A stretch of DNA of 24,875 bases from NCBI GenBank assembly GCA_011390455.1, contig JAABSI010000041.1, forward strand, positions 1-24,875, given 5' to 3'. Every line of letters starts with the position of its first letter. Position 1 is the stretch's first letter. The stretch comes from Trueperaceae bacterium. GTDB lineage: Bacteria; Deinococcota; Deinococci; Deinococcales; Trueperaceae. Of the stretch, positions 1-6,746 are shown one piece after another. Below the pieces are notes generated by a model that saw only the letters and a program-made list of their open reading frames with translations, did no database searches and had not been told where the DNA came from. The position numbers were made by a program, and so were the translations under genes.

Positions 1-248
1 GCGACGATCACGAGGTCGACGCCGGCCAGGGCGTCCGGCCCGTGGCGACGCAGCAGATCCTCGACCACGCGGAAGGCGAGGTCGGTGGTGAACTCGTCGT
101 CGGCCGCCACGTGGCGGCGTTTGATCCCCGTGCGGGTGGTGATCCACTCGTCCGAGGTGTCCATGATCTTGGCGAGGTCGTCGTTGGTGACGACCTTCGG
201 GGGGGCGTAGACGCCTAGGGCGGTGACCCCCGCGCGGAGCTGGTTCAC
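1..248 (-). CDS. fabH: Beta-ketoacyl-ACP synthase III (FabH), N-terminal part, cut by window edge
   Basis: FabH condenses acetyl-CoA (or a branched acyl-CoA) with malonyl-ACP to start fatty acid synthesis in the cytoplasm. About 82 residues are visible. The translation from a GTG start contains the family's N-terminal signature: the TDEW-like stretch appears as DTSDEWITTRTGIKRRH (about residues 30-46), preceded by YAPPKVVTNDDL. The catalytic Cys-His-Asn residues lie beyond the window. The GTG at 246-248 is chosen because an AAGGA ribosome site sits about 6 nt upstream and the signature falls at the usual distance. It lies 52 nt downstream of rpmF on the same strand, so it probably belongs to the yceD-rpmF unit. 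In many bacteria plsX separates rpmF and fabH; here it does not. Confidence 0.93.
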   Translation of the reverse strand, partial: MNQLRAGVTALGVYAPPKVVTNDDLAKIMDTSDEWITTRTGIKRRHVAADDEFTTDLAFRVVEDLLRRHGPDALAGVDLVIV

Positions 249-300
249 GTAGGTTCCTTCGGGGGCGTGCGGCCGCCGCGCCCGGCGGCTTCGGGGTCGC

Positions 301-483
301 TCAGGCTTCGACGACTTGCCGGCCGGCGTAGCTGCCGCACTCGGGGCAGACGACGTGCGGCGGCTTCTTCGCCTTGCACTCGGGGCACTCGACGAGCGTC
401 GGAGCGCTCAGCGCGTGGTGGCTGCGGCGCGCGTCGCGGCTGCTCTTCGACGTCTTCTTCTTGGGTACGGGATGCTTGGCCAT
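301..483 (-). CDS. rpmF: 50S ribosomal protein L32
   Basis: This is a 60-residue protein of normal length for L32. It starts [14 protein letters not shown], the conserved basic N-terminus, and carries a zinc-ribbon pair of CxxC motifs (CPEC at about residues 34-37 and again at 46-49), so it is the zinc-binding, C+ form of L32. It is a structural component of the large ribosomal subunit. AAGGGAA lies just upstream of the ATG as a ribosome site. It sits between yceD (47 nt upstream) and fabH (52 nt downstream), a conserved neighbourhood that links ribosome and lipid synthesis. Confidence 0.98.
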   Translation of the reverse strand: MAKHPVPKKKTSKSSRDARRSHHALSAPTLVECPECKAKKPPHVVCPECGSYAGRQVVEA

Positions 484-529
484 GGTGGGTTCCCTTTCGA
501 ACGACGGGCTCCGCGGGGGCGGGTCCGGC

Positions 530-1108
530 TCAGTCTTCGACCTTCAGGTCCTCGAGCGCCGCGAACGGCGACGGGGAGCGCGGGCCCTGGTCGGCGGGCG
601 TCGCCGCTTCCGGGTGCTCGTTCAGGTTGACGCCGTCGAGCGACAACCCCTTGCAGTCCTCGCGGCAGAGCGCCGTGAGCGGCACGTCGATCGCGAAGAC
701 CTGCCGCAGGAGCGGCGCGAAGTCCACGACCGGCTGACCGAACTCGAGGACGTCCTCGGCGACGTCGTCGTCCTCGGCGAGGACGATCGCGGGGTCGTCG
801 GAATGGCGGTGGCGCATGAGGTAGACGAACTCCGCCTCCACGTCCACCGGTGCGTCGACCAGGCACCGCCGGCACGGGAGCACCGCCGTGCCGCGGACCG
901 AGCCGTCGACGAGGAAGTCCTCGTCGTCGCCGCCCGTGCGCCGCACCGTGAGCGACCACTCGAGCGGCTCCGCCAGGTGGACGTCGTCGGCGATCTGCGC
1001 CTCTTCGCCGGGCTCCAGCAGTCCCTCCTCGAACACCTCGTCGTCCGACCCGGGGGCCGAACGGAGGAGTGAGGCGAGGTTGACCAGGGCGTCCCGTCGA
1101 GCGACCAT
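530..1108 (-). CDS. yceD: YceD/DUF177 family protein (large-subunit rRNA accumulation)
   Basis: A 192-residue protein. The family shows a conserved Cys pair in the middle (here [16 protein letters not shown], about residues 80-95) and a later 'LLR...vPLtaLC.edCkGL' segment, both visible. YceD proteins are associated with 23S rRNA accumulation and are almost always encoded just before rpmF, as here. In plants and bacteria the family is essential or near-essential for ribosome assembly. The ATG at 1106-1108 is taken as start because -10 hexamers end only 6-8 nt upstream, making a leaderless mRNA likely; no good Shine-Dalgarno is seen. A start a few codons later (CTG in 'ALVNLASLL') cannot be excluded, since many homologues begin with the LxNLxxLLR motif. 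Confidence 0.9.
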   Translation of the reverse strand: MVARRDALVNLASLLRSAPGSDDEVFEEGLLEPGEEAQIADDVHLAEPLEWSLTVRRTGGDDEDFLVDGSVRGTAVLPCRRCLVDAPVDVEAEFVYLMRHRHSDDPAIVLAEDDDVAEDVLEFGQPVVDFAPLLRQVFAIDVPLTALCREDCKGLSLDGVNLNEHPEAATPADQGPRSPSPFAALEDLKVED

Positions 1109-1114
1109 CCCGTC

Positions 1115-1143
1115 AGACTATAGGCCCTTCGGGGGTCTGTCAA
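1115..1143 (-). promoter_or_regulatory. Promoter of yceD-rpmF-fabH
   Basis: On the minus strand a perfect TTGACA (1138-1143) is followed by TAGTCT (1115-1120) with a 17-bp spacer, or by the overlapping TATAGT (1117-1122) with 15 bp. The start ATG of yceD begins 6 or 8 nt after these hexamers, so transcription would begin at or next to the start codon (leaderless). Confidence 0.75.
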
Positions 1144-1198
1144 CGCGCGCGCGGCGACCCGCCCGCACCCGCACGCGACACGGACGCGGGCCACCGCG

Positions 1199-1204
1199 TA
1201 CCAT
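1199..1204 (+). promoter_or_regulatory. -10 element of the response-regulator gene, leaderless layout
   Basis: TACCAT ends 8 nt before the ATG at 1213. GCGACA (1175-1180), 18 bp upstream, is a partial -35 match. No Shine-Dalgarno precedes the ATG. Confidence 0.5.
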
Positions 1205-1212
1205 GGGCCACC

Positions 1213-2229
1213 ATGCCCAAGGCTGCCGGAACGCCCTCCGACGGGCTCGACGACGCCCGCGACCCCGCCCGCGACGACGACGGGGGGAGCGCTCCCGCGC
1301 CCGCTCGGGTGCTCGCCGTCGACGACGACGACGCGGTGCGCACCTTGGTGCGCCACGTCCTGCGCGGCTACGAGGTGATCGACTTCGACCGCCCCGACGC
1401 CGCCCTCGCCGCGCTGCGCGGCGGCCTGGTCCCCGACCTGATCCTGAGCGACGTGCAGATGCCCGTGATGTCGGGCTTCGAGTTGCACGTCGAGGTCCGC
1501 CGGATCGCTCGCTTGCGCGCGGTGCCGTACGTGTACCTCACCGCGCTCGATCGGCGCGACGACGTGCGCCGCGGCATGGGGCTCGGCGCCGACGACTACC
1601 TGACCAAGCCCTTCCGGCCGGAGGAGCTCCGCGCTTCGGTGGAGGCGCGCCTCGAGCGCCGCCGCGCCCTGCTCGGCGCCCCGGACGAAGCGGCCCCGCG
1701 CGGTCTGGTGTTCGTCACCCTGGGCGGCCTGTCGCTGACGGCGGGCGACGAGCGCCTGACCTGGGAGGCGAAGCGCGCGGTCTTGCTGCTCGCCTACCTG
1801 CTCGATCAGGACGGCACCGCGCGGGTGGCGCAGGTGCGCGCCGACCTGCTCGAGCCGGGCACCGCGCCCAACCTCATCCACGTGCTGACGAGCCGCCTGC
1901 GCAAGACCCTGGGCGACCTCGGCACCGTCTCCGTCGTCGACGACGCCGTCCACCTGACGCTCGACACCGAGGTGGCCTGGGACGCCGCGACCTTCGGGCG
2001 GCTGGCCGAGCGGGCGCTCACGGTCCGCCAGCCCGAGGCGCTCGAGGCGGCGCTCGCGCTCTACGGCGGGCCGTCGCTCGGCGCCTTCGACGGCCCGTGG
2101 GTCGACGCCCACCGCGCCCGGCTCGACGACCTGCACGTGGCGCTCCTGGAGGCGGCCGTCGAGGTCGCAGCCGACCCCGCCGAGCGCCAGCGCGCCGAGG
2201 CGCGGCTGGCCCAAGCGTTCGCCGACTGA
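1213..2229 (+). CDS. Response regulator: receiver domain fused to a SARP-like winged helix
   Basis: A 338-residue protein. Residues about 32-150 form a CheY-like receiver domain: acidic pair D37/D38, phosphoacceptor D80 (LSDVQMP), T110 (YLTA) and K132 (LTKPF). Residues about 170-260 look like an OmpR/SARP-type winged helix (LGGLSLTAGDERLTWEAKRA, LLLAYLL, LTSRLRKTLGDLG, followed by a wing). Residues about 265-338 are alpha-helical and resemble a short bacterial transcriptional activator domain (AFGRL...RALYGGPSLGAFDGPW). SARP-like activators normally lack a receiver, so the order REC-SARP is uncommon. No histidine kinase gene is adjacent, so it is an orphan here. It is likely a cytoplasmic DNA-binding regulator activated by phosphorylation; targets unknown. 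Confidence 0.85.
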   Translation: MPKAAGTPSDGLDDARDPARDDDGGSAPAPARVLAVDDDDAVRTLVRHVLRGYEVIDFDRPDAALAALRGGLVPDLILSDVQMPVMSGFELHVEVRRIARLRAVPYVYLTALDRRDDVRRGMGLGADDYLTKPFRPEELRASVEARLERRRALLGAPDEAAPRGLVFVTLGGLSLTAGDERLTWEAKRAVLLLAYLLDQDGTARVAQVRADLLEPGTAPNLIHVLTSRLRKTLGDLGTVSVVDDAVHLTLDTEVAWDAATFGRLAERALTVRQPEALEAALALYGGPSLGAFDGPWVDAHRARLDDLHVALLEAAVEVAADPAERQRAEARLAQAFAD

Positions 2230-2230
2230 A

Positions 2231-2254
2231 CCGGGCGCTGCGCCGGCGCCCCGG
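2231..2254 (+). terminator. Hairpin after the response-regulator gene
   Basis: CCGGGCGC (2231-2238) pairs with GCGCCCCGG (2246-2254, one bulged base) over a 7-nt loop, starting one base after the stop codon. There is no T tract, so it is only a possible terminator. Confidence 0.35.
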
Positions 2255-2374
2255 GCGCATCGCTCCGAACCGCGTCGGCCCCGGCCCGCCGTGTACGCTT
2301 CGGTTCGCCAGCGACCGCCGTGCTCGACGGCGCGCGCCCCCGCAGCACCGCGCCCACGCCTCGAGGAGTCCCCC

Positions 2375-2464
2375 GTGACCGATCCAGCCCCCGACCGCAT
2401 CGCGTCCTCCGCGCCCGATCCCCACGCCTTCGCCTGGTTCCGACCGAGGTGCCCATGGACCTGA
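2375..2464 (+). CDS. Possible 29-residue leader ORF overlapping the antiporter start
   Basis: A GTG at 2375 has a strong GAGGAG ribosome site 5 nt upstream, better than that of the antiporter itself. The frame runs 29 codons (VTDPAPDRIASS... ending ...RCPWT) and its TGA overlaps the first codons of the antiporter (ATG at 2455), an arrangement that would couple translation of the two. A TACGCT hexamer at 2294-2299 could be its -10. I do not recognise the peptide. It may be a leader peptide, a small protein, or chance; homologues would decide. Confidence 0.35.
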   Translation: MTDPAPDRIASSAPDPHAFAWFRPRCPWT

Positions 2465-4275
2465 GCGTCCTCGACCTGCTCCTCGTCCTGCTCGCCGCGT
2501 TCGTCGGGGGGCAGGTCGTGACCCGGTTGGGGTACCCCGCGGTGCTCGGCGAGTTGGGCATCGGCATCCTGCTCGGTCCCCCCTTGCTGGGCTGGCTGAA
2601 CGGCGGCGACGCGCTCCTGGTGCTCGCCGAGGTCGGGGTCCTGACGATGATGCTGTTCATCGGCATGGAGATCGACCTGCGCGACCTCGGGCGCGCCTCG
2701 ACCGCCGGCTTGCTCGCGGCGGTCGGCGGCTTCGTCGTGCCGTTCGCCGGGGGGTACGCGGTCACGATCGCCTTCGGGTACTCGCCCATGGCGGCGGTCT
2801 TCGTGGGCATCGCGGTCGGCGTGACCTCGCTCGCGACCAAGTCGCGCATCCTGGTCGACCTCGGCATCCTCGACACACGCATCGCCCACGTGATGATGGC
2901 CGGCGCGCTGATCGCCGACACGATCTCGCTCGTCGTGTTCGCCGGCGTGATCTCGGTCGCCTCGGTCGGCACCCTCGACATCGCCGGCCTCGGGCTGATC
3001 CTCGGCCGCATCGCCCTCTTCTTCGGCGCCGCCTGGATCCTGGGCCGCTACGTCATCCCGCCGGTGTTCCGGCTGGTGGCGCAGCGCGGGTGGGTCGGGC
3101 GCACCGGGTACCTGACGCTCGTGGTGCTCACCGGGCTCGGCTTCGCCGAGATGGCGGAGCTCGCGGGCCTCCACGGCATCTTGGGGGCGTTCCTGGCGGG
3201 CCTGTTCTTGCGCGAGGCCATCCGCACCAAGCGCCTGTCGGTGGAGCTGACGGGCACCGTCAAGGACCTGTCGCTGGGGTTCTTGGCGCCGATCTTCTTC
3301 GTCACCGCGGGCTTCGAGGTCTCGTTCTCGGTGTTCAGCGAGGCCCTTCCGCTCCTGCTGATCACGATCGCGGTCGCGACCGTGGGCAAGATCGTCGGCA
3401 CCGCGCTCTTCTACCTTCCCAGCGGCCACGGCTGGCGCGAGGGGGTGACCGTCGGTCTGGGCATGAACGGGCGCGGCGCGGTCGAGATCATCATCGCCGG
3501 CATCGGTCTGCAGGCCGGGATCATCGACACCACCATCTTCTCGGTGCTCGTGTTCATGGCGATCTTCACCACCGCGACCGTGCCGGTCTTCCTGGCCTGG
3601 GGCGTGCGCTGGCTCGAGCGCCACGGCGAACTGGTGCGCGCCGACGACTCCGGGCAGCTGGTGCTGGTCGTCGGCGCCGGCCCCATCGGGCGGAGGCTGG
3701 CGCTGCTCCTGGCGCGGGCGCGCCCGGTGCGGCTGCTCGACCTGAACCCGGCGAACGTCGCCTTGGCCAAGGCCGCCGGGCTCGACGCCATCCAGGGCGA
3801 CGCCCTCGACGCGGACGCGCTGGTGCGCGCCGGGGTCGAGGACGCGGCGGTGCTGGTCGCCGCCACCCCCAACCCGATCGTGAACGTCCTGGTCGCGCAG
3901 CGCGCCCGGACCGCCTTCCTGGTGCCCAAGGTCGCCTCGCTCCTCAAGCTCGACACCGACGGCGGGCTCTTCGACACGCTCCGCTCGTTCGGCGGGGCCC
4001 CGCTCCTCGGCACCCCGATCGACGCCGACCGCTGGCGGGCGATCGCCGCGGGCGACGGGCCGATCGTCGAGCTCGACGCCGCCACCGCCCGGGCGCTGAT
4101 CGCCGAGGCCGACCCCGACCTCGGCGCCCACGGCCTGCTGCCGTTGGCGCTGCAGCGGGGCGCCTCGGTCCGGCCCTTCGACGCGTCCGACGTCCTGGAC
4201 GACGACGACGTGATCTTCGCCCTGCGCGATCCGTCCATGCCCGTGCCGCTCCCCGAGGAGGCCGCCGATGCCTGA
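2455..4275 (+). CDS. CPA2-family cation/proton antiporter with TrkA-N (Rossmann) domain, Kef/YbaL-like
   Basis: A 606-residue inner-membrane protein. Residues about 5-385 contain roughly a dozen hydrophobic segments typical of Na+(K+)/H+ exchangers, including LGYPAVLGELGIGILLGP near the N-terminus and GMNGRGAVEIIIA at about residues 336-348, the CPA2 signature. Residues about 400-520 form a Rossmann nucleotide-binding domain (VLVVGAGPIGRRLALLLAR), as in KefB/KefC/YbaL. About 80 further residues may form a degenerate RCK-C domain. It exchanges a monovalent cation for protons, probably gated by NAD(H) or a related ligand. The ATG at 2455 is preferred over earlier in-frame starts because membrane helix 1 follows at once and GAGGT lies 4-7 nt upstream. 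The stop overlaps the hisA start by 8 nt. Confidence 0.9.
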   Translation: MDLSVLDLLLVLLAAFVGGQVVTRLGYPAVLGELGIGILLGPPLLGWLNGGDALLVLAEVGVLTMMLFIGMEIDLRDLGRASTAGLLAAVGGFVVPFAGGYAVTIAFGYSPMAAVFVGIAVGVTSLATKSRILVDLGILDTRIAHVMMAGALIADTISLVVFAGVISVASVGTLDIAGLGLILGRIALFFGAAWILGRYVIPPVFRLVAQRGWVGRTGYLTLVVLTGLGFAEMAELAGLHGILGAFLAGLFLREAIRTKRLSVELTGTVKDLSLGFLAPIFFVTAGFEVSFSVFSEALPLLLITIAVATVGKIVGTALFYLPSGHGWREGVTVGLGMNGRGAVEIIIAGIGLQAGIIDTTIFSVLVFMAIFTTATVPVFLAWGVRWLERHGELVRADDSGQLVLVVGAGPIGRRLALLLARARPVRLLDLNPANVALAKAAGLDAIQGDALDADALVRAGVEDAAVLVAATPNPIVNVLVAQRARTAFLVPKVASLLKLDTDGGLFDTLRSFGGAPLLGTPIDADRWRAIAAGDGPIVELDAATARALIAEADPDLGAHGLLPLALQRGASVRPFDASDVLDDDDVIFALRDPSMPVPLPEEAADA

Positions 4276-4993
4276 GGCCCGTCCGTTCGTCGTCTACCCC
4301 TGCGTCGACGTGCAGCGCGGCCGCGCCGTGCGGCTGCGGGAGGGCGACCCCGACCGCGAGACCGTCTACTTCGAGGACCCCCGCGATGCTGCCGCCCACT
4401 GGGTCGGTCTGGGGGCGCGCGATCTGCACGTGGTCGACCTCGACGCCGCGATCGGCACCGGCGACAACCGGGCGCTGATCGGCGAGGTCGCCGCCGCCTC
4501 GGCCGCCGCGGGCGCACGCGTCGAGGTGGGTGGCGGGATCCGTTCGCGCGCCGTCGCCGATGCCTGGTTGGCCGCCGTCCACCGGGTGGTGCTCGGCACC
4601 GTCGCCGTGACGGACCCCGATCTGGTGGCCGCGCTGGTCGCCGACTACGGTCCCGAGCGCGTGGGGGTCAGCGTCGACGCGCGCGCCGGCAAGGTGGCCG
4701 TCCGCGGCTGGACCGAGACCAGCGCGGTCGACGCGGCCGAGCTCGCGGTCGCGATGGCCGAGCGCGGCGTCCGCCATCTGATCTACACCGACGTGTCCCG
4801 CGACGGCACCCTGCAGGGCGTCGATCCGGAGCCGGTCCGGTCCATGCGCGCGGCCTTCCCCTTCGTCCTGGTCGCCGGCGGAGGCGTCGCGGTCGACGCC
4901 GACCTCGACCTCTACGCGAGCCTGGGCCTCGACGGTGCGATCGTGGGGCGGGCGCTCTACGAGGGGACGGTTCGTTATCCCCGAGCTGCCTGA
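4268..4993 (+). CDS. hisA: HisA: ProFAR isomerase of histidine synthesis
   Basis: A 241-residue (beta/alpha)8-barrel protein of normal length that catalyses the Amadori rearrangement of ProFAR to PRFAR, step 4 of histidine synthesis. The two catalytic aspartates are visible: D14 in PCVDVQRGRAVRL and D137 in VSVDARAGKVAVRGW. The phosphate-binding motifs EVGGGIRS (about 86-93) and LVAGGGVA (about 201-208) are also present, and YTDVSRDGTLQG (173-184) matches the family. It is separated from other his genes, overlapping instead an antiporter gene upstream (8 nt) and mutM downstream. The overlap suggests co-transcription rather than a shared function. HisF is excluded because HisF carries different residues around the first barrel strand (ACLDVxxGxVVKG). 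Confidence 0.93.
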   Translation: MPEARPFVVYPCVDVQRGRAVRLREGDPDRETVYFEDPRDAAAHWVGLGARDLHVVDLDAAIGTGDNRALIGEVAAASAAAGARVEVGGGIRSRAVADAWLAAVHRVVLGTVAVTDPDLVAALVADYGPERVGVSVDARAGKVAVRGWTETSAVDAAELAVAMAERGVRHLIYTDVSRDGTLQGVDPEPVRSMRAAFPFVLVAGGGVAVDADLDLYASLGLDGAIVGRALYEGTVRYPRAA

Positions 4994-5888
4994 GGTCGAG
5001 ACCGTCCGTCGCGAGCTGGCGCCGTGGCTCACCGGCCGCACGGTGCGCGCCGTGGAGCGGGTCGACGCCCCGCCGGGGCCCAAGACCGCGCTCCTGGAGC
5101 GCGCCGTGGGTCAGCGGATCGCCGCGGTGGAGCGGCGCGGCAAGTTCTTGACGCTGCCGCTGGTGCGCCCGGGTTCGGACGCGCCGGCCGACGTGCTCGT
5201 CTTGCACCTCGGCATGACCGGCGTGCTGGGTCCGCGCGAGCCCGACGCCCACCTGCGCGTGCGCGTGCGGCTCGACGGCCCCGCCCCCGACGTCCTCTTC
5301 GTCCAGGACGCGCGCCGCTTCGGGCGCTGGCTGGTGCTGCCGGACGGCGACCCCGTCTCGCTGCCGACGCTGGCCGCGATGGGGCCGGAGCCGTTGGGCG
5401 CCGGGTTCACGGTCGCGGGGTTCGCGGCGGCCTTGGCGCGCTCGCGGGCCCCGGTCAAGGCCCTCGTGCTGTCGCAGCGGCCGGTGGCCGGGGTGGGCAA
5501 CATCTACGCCGACGAGGCCCTGTGGCGGGCGCGCGTCCACCCGCTGACGCCCGCGGCCGCCGTACCGCGCGCCAAGGTCCGCGCCCTGCACGGCGCGATC
5601 CGCGACGTGCTGGCCGCCGCGGTCGAAGCGCAGGGGACCACCCTCTACGACTACCGGACGGTGAACGGCGAGGTGGGCGCCTACCTCGAGCAGCTCGACG
5701 CCTACGGGCACGACGGCGACCCGTGCCCGCGCTGCGGCGCCCCGATCGTCAAGCTGGTGGTGGCGCAGCGCGGCACCCACGTGTGCCCGCGCTGCCAGCG
5801 CGCCCCGCGCGGCGCCAGCGCAGCGGCTCGGGGTCCGGCGCGGCGTCGGGCCCCGGTCCGGATCGCGGCGCCGGACGGCGCCCGGTGA
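4977..5888 (+). CDS. mutM: Formamidopyrimidine-DNA glycosylase (Fpg/MutM), with apparent ATC initiator
   Basis: A bifunctional glycosylase/AP lyase removing 8-oxoguanine and formamidopyrimidines. The mature enzyme must begin PELPEVE, because the N-terminal proline amine is the nucleophile. Here PELPEVETVRREL follows an ATC codon at 4977-4979, not ATG/GTG/TTG. The only upstream in-frame start (GTG at 4935) would add 14 residues and block the nucleophile. Other features are normal: E3, K56 (RRGKF), an H2TH segment with VAGVGNIYADEALWRARVHP, and a C-terminal zinc finger C250/C253/C270/C273 (CPRC-x16-CPRC). About 30 Arg/Ala-rich residues follow the finger. GAGGGG at 4961-4966 could serve as ribosome site. 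It overlaps hisA by 17 nt and the thioesterase by 4 nt. Confidence 0.93.
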   Translation: MPELPEVETVRRELAPWLTGRTVRAVERVDAPPGPKTALLERAVGQRIAAVERRGKFLTLPLVRPGSDAPADVLVLHLGMTGVLGPREPDAHLRVRVRLDGPAPDVLFVQDARRFGRWLVLPDGDPVSLPTLAAMGPEPLGAGFTVAGFAAALARSRAPVKALVLSQRPVAGVGNIYADEALWRARVHPLTPAAAVPRAKVRALHGAIRDVLAAAVEAQGTTLYDYRTVNGEVGAYLEQLDAYGHDGDPCPRCGAPIVKLVVAQRGTHVCPRCQRAPRGASAAARGPARRRAPVRIAAPDGAR

Positions 5889-6361
5889 GCGGCGGCGTCG
5901 CTCCGCTCGTCCACGCCACCCCGGTGCCGGTGCGCTTCGGCGACACGGACCGCTTCGGCCACGTGAACAACGCGGCCTTCGCCACCTACGTCGAGACCGC
6001 GCGGATCGCCTTGATCACCTCGCTCGGCTACCCGCTGGGCGGCATGATCCTCGCGCACCTGGCGATCGACTACCGCCGGCAGCTGCACGTCGGCGACCCG
6101 CTGGTGGTGCTCAGCCGGGTCGAGGCGATCGGGCGCACCTCGATCCGCCTCATGCACGCGCTGGTGCGCCCCGACGACGCGCGCCTGGCGCACGGTCCCG
6201 GGCACGACGTCCCGATGGGCGAGGCGCCGACCGGCGACCGGATCGCAGACGTGGCGAGCGTGATCGTCGCCTTCGACTACGCGGAGAACCGATCCGTGCC
6301 GGTCCCCGCGTCGCTTCGCGAGGCGCTGGCCCCCTACGTCGGGCCGATGCCGCCCGGCTGA
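5885..6361 (+). CDS. Hotdog-fold acyl-CoA thioesterase, YbgC/FadM (4HBT) type
   Basis: A 158-residue protein that presumably hydrolyses an acyl-CoA in the cytoplasm. The 4HBT active-site region is clear: VRFGDTDRFGHVNNAAFATYVE at about residues 15-36, with the conserved Asp and the GHVNN motif. A later segment, AHLAIDYRRQLHVGDPLVV, matches the central beta strand of the fold. The GTG at 5885 overlaps the mutM stop (GTGA), indicating translational coupling. A 15-residue Pro/Gly-rich insertion (HGPGHDVPMGEAPTG) near residue 105 is unusual for this short family. Substrate length cannot be predicted. Confidence 0.88.
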   Translation: MSGGVAPLVHATPVPVRFGDTDRFGHVNNAAFATYVETARIALITSLGYPLGGMILAHLAIDYRRQLHVGDPLVVLSRVEAIGRTSIRLMHALVRPDDARLAHGPGHDVPMGEAPTGDRIADVASVIVAFDYAENRSVPVPASLREALAPYVGPMPPG

Positions 6362-6390
6362 CGCGTGGTGCGTGTAATCCGCGTCCAGCA

Positions 6391-6406
6391 CGGGACATAT
6401 GTCCCG
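6391..6406. promoter_or_regulatory. Perfect 16-bp palindrome CGGGACATATGTCCCG
   Basis: A perfect inverted repeat 30 nt after the thioesterase stop. It resembles binding sites of NarL/DosR-type dimers (GGGAC...GTCCC). It sits upstream of the hairpin-rich region and could be its operator; the factor is unknown. Confidence 0.4.
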
Positions 6407-6408
6407 GC

Positions 6409-6721
6409 CCGCCCCACGTCGGGGCGGTACGCTGGTGCTGCACGAAGAGGTGGCCAGCGTACCGATTAGATCGCTCCGGAGCCCCGGAGGGTCGAGAAGG
6501 TATCCCACCCCACGTGCCGCCGTCGGAGACGTCGCCCTCTCCCGCAGGAGCGTGGAAGCGTTTAGCTCCTCGGGGCCAAAAGGGAAGCGAACGTCGGCTG
6601 TAGACACCGGGATGGGCCCGGTGCGGGGCGATCCCCGATGGCGTGTTCGACCGAGCGGGGCGCATCGAGCAAGCAGCGTCCCGCAGACCCGACCCCGCGG
6701 CGCGTACGGCCGCGGGGTCGG
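6409..6721. ncRNA. Hairpin-rich gene-free region, candidate structured RNA, class unknown
   Basis: The 385 bp between convergent genes (6362-6746) hold no credible protein frame but an unusual series of strong inverted repeats. CCGCCCC/GGGGCGG spans 6409-6427. CGGTACGCTGG (6425-6435) pairs perfectly over 11 bp with CCAGCGTACCG (6454-6464). CTCCGG/CCGGAG, AGGAGC/GCTCCT (about 6546-6575), ACCGGG/CCCGGT (about 6606-6622) and CGGGG/CCCCG follow. The region ends in the 12-bp hairpin at 6689-6721. I looked for the hallmarks of tmRNA, RNase P RNA, SRP RNA and the common riboswitches and did not find them. 6S RNA cannot be excluded because its primary sequence is poorly conserved. The strand is uncertain. 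Confidence 0.35.
6689..6721. terminator. Strong 12-bp hairpin before the MFS stop, likely bidirectional terminator
   Basis: CCGACCCCGCGG (6689-6700) pairs perfectly with CCGCGGGGTCGG (6710-6721) over a 9-nt loop, 25 bp from the end of the minus-strand MFS gene. It lacks a clear T tract on either side. Confidence 0.55.
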
Positions 6722-6746
6722 CCGTTGTCGGCCCGCCCGGTCGCGG

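Noticed and set aside
622..4131. Very long open frame on the minus strand (about 1169 codons), and similar ones at 16620-20219 and 20274-23117
   Set aside because: They run antisense to well-supported genes and translate to low-complexity Arg/Gly/Asp/His-rich sequence, the usual result of high-GC third positions.
4935..4976. GTG start of MutM adding 14 residues
   Set aside because: It would bury the catalytic N-terminal proline and overlaps hisA further; the family always begins directly at PELPE.
6409..6721. tmRNA, RNase P RNA, SRP RNA, cobalamin or other common riboswitch
   Set aside because: Their conserved sequence blocks (for example the tRNA-like 3' end with tag codons, GAGGAAAGTCC, the SRP GGAAG loop region, or the B12 box) were not found on either strand by eye.
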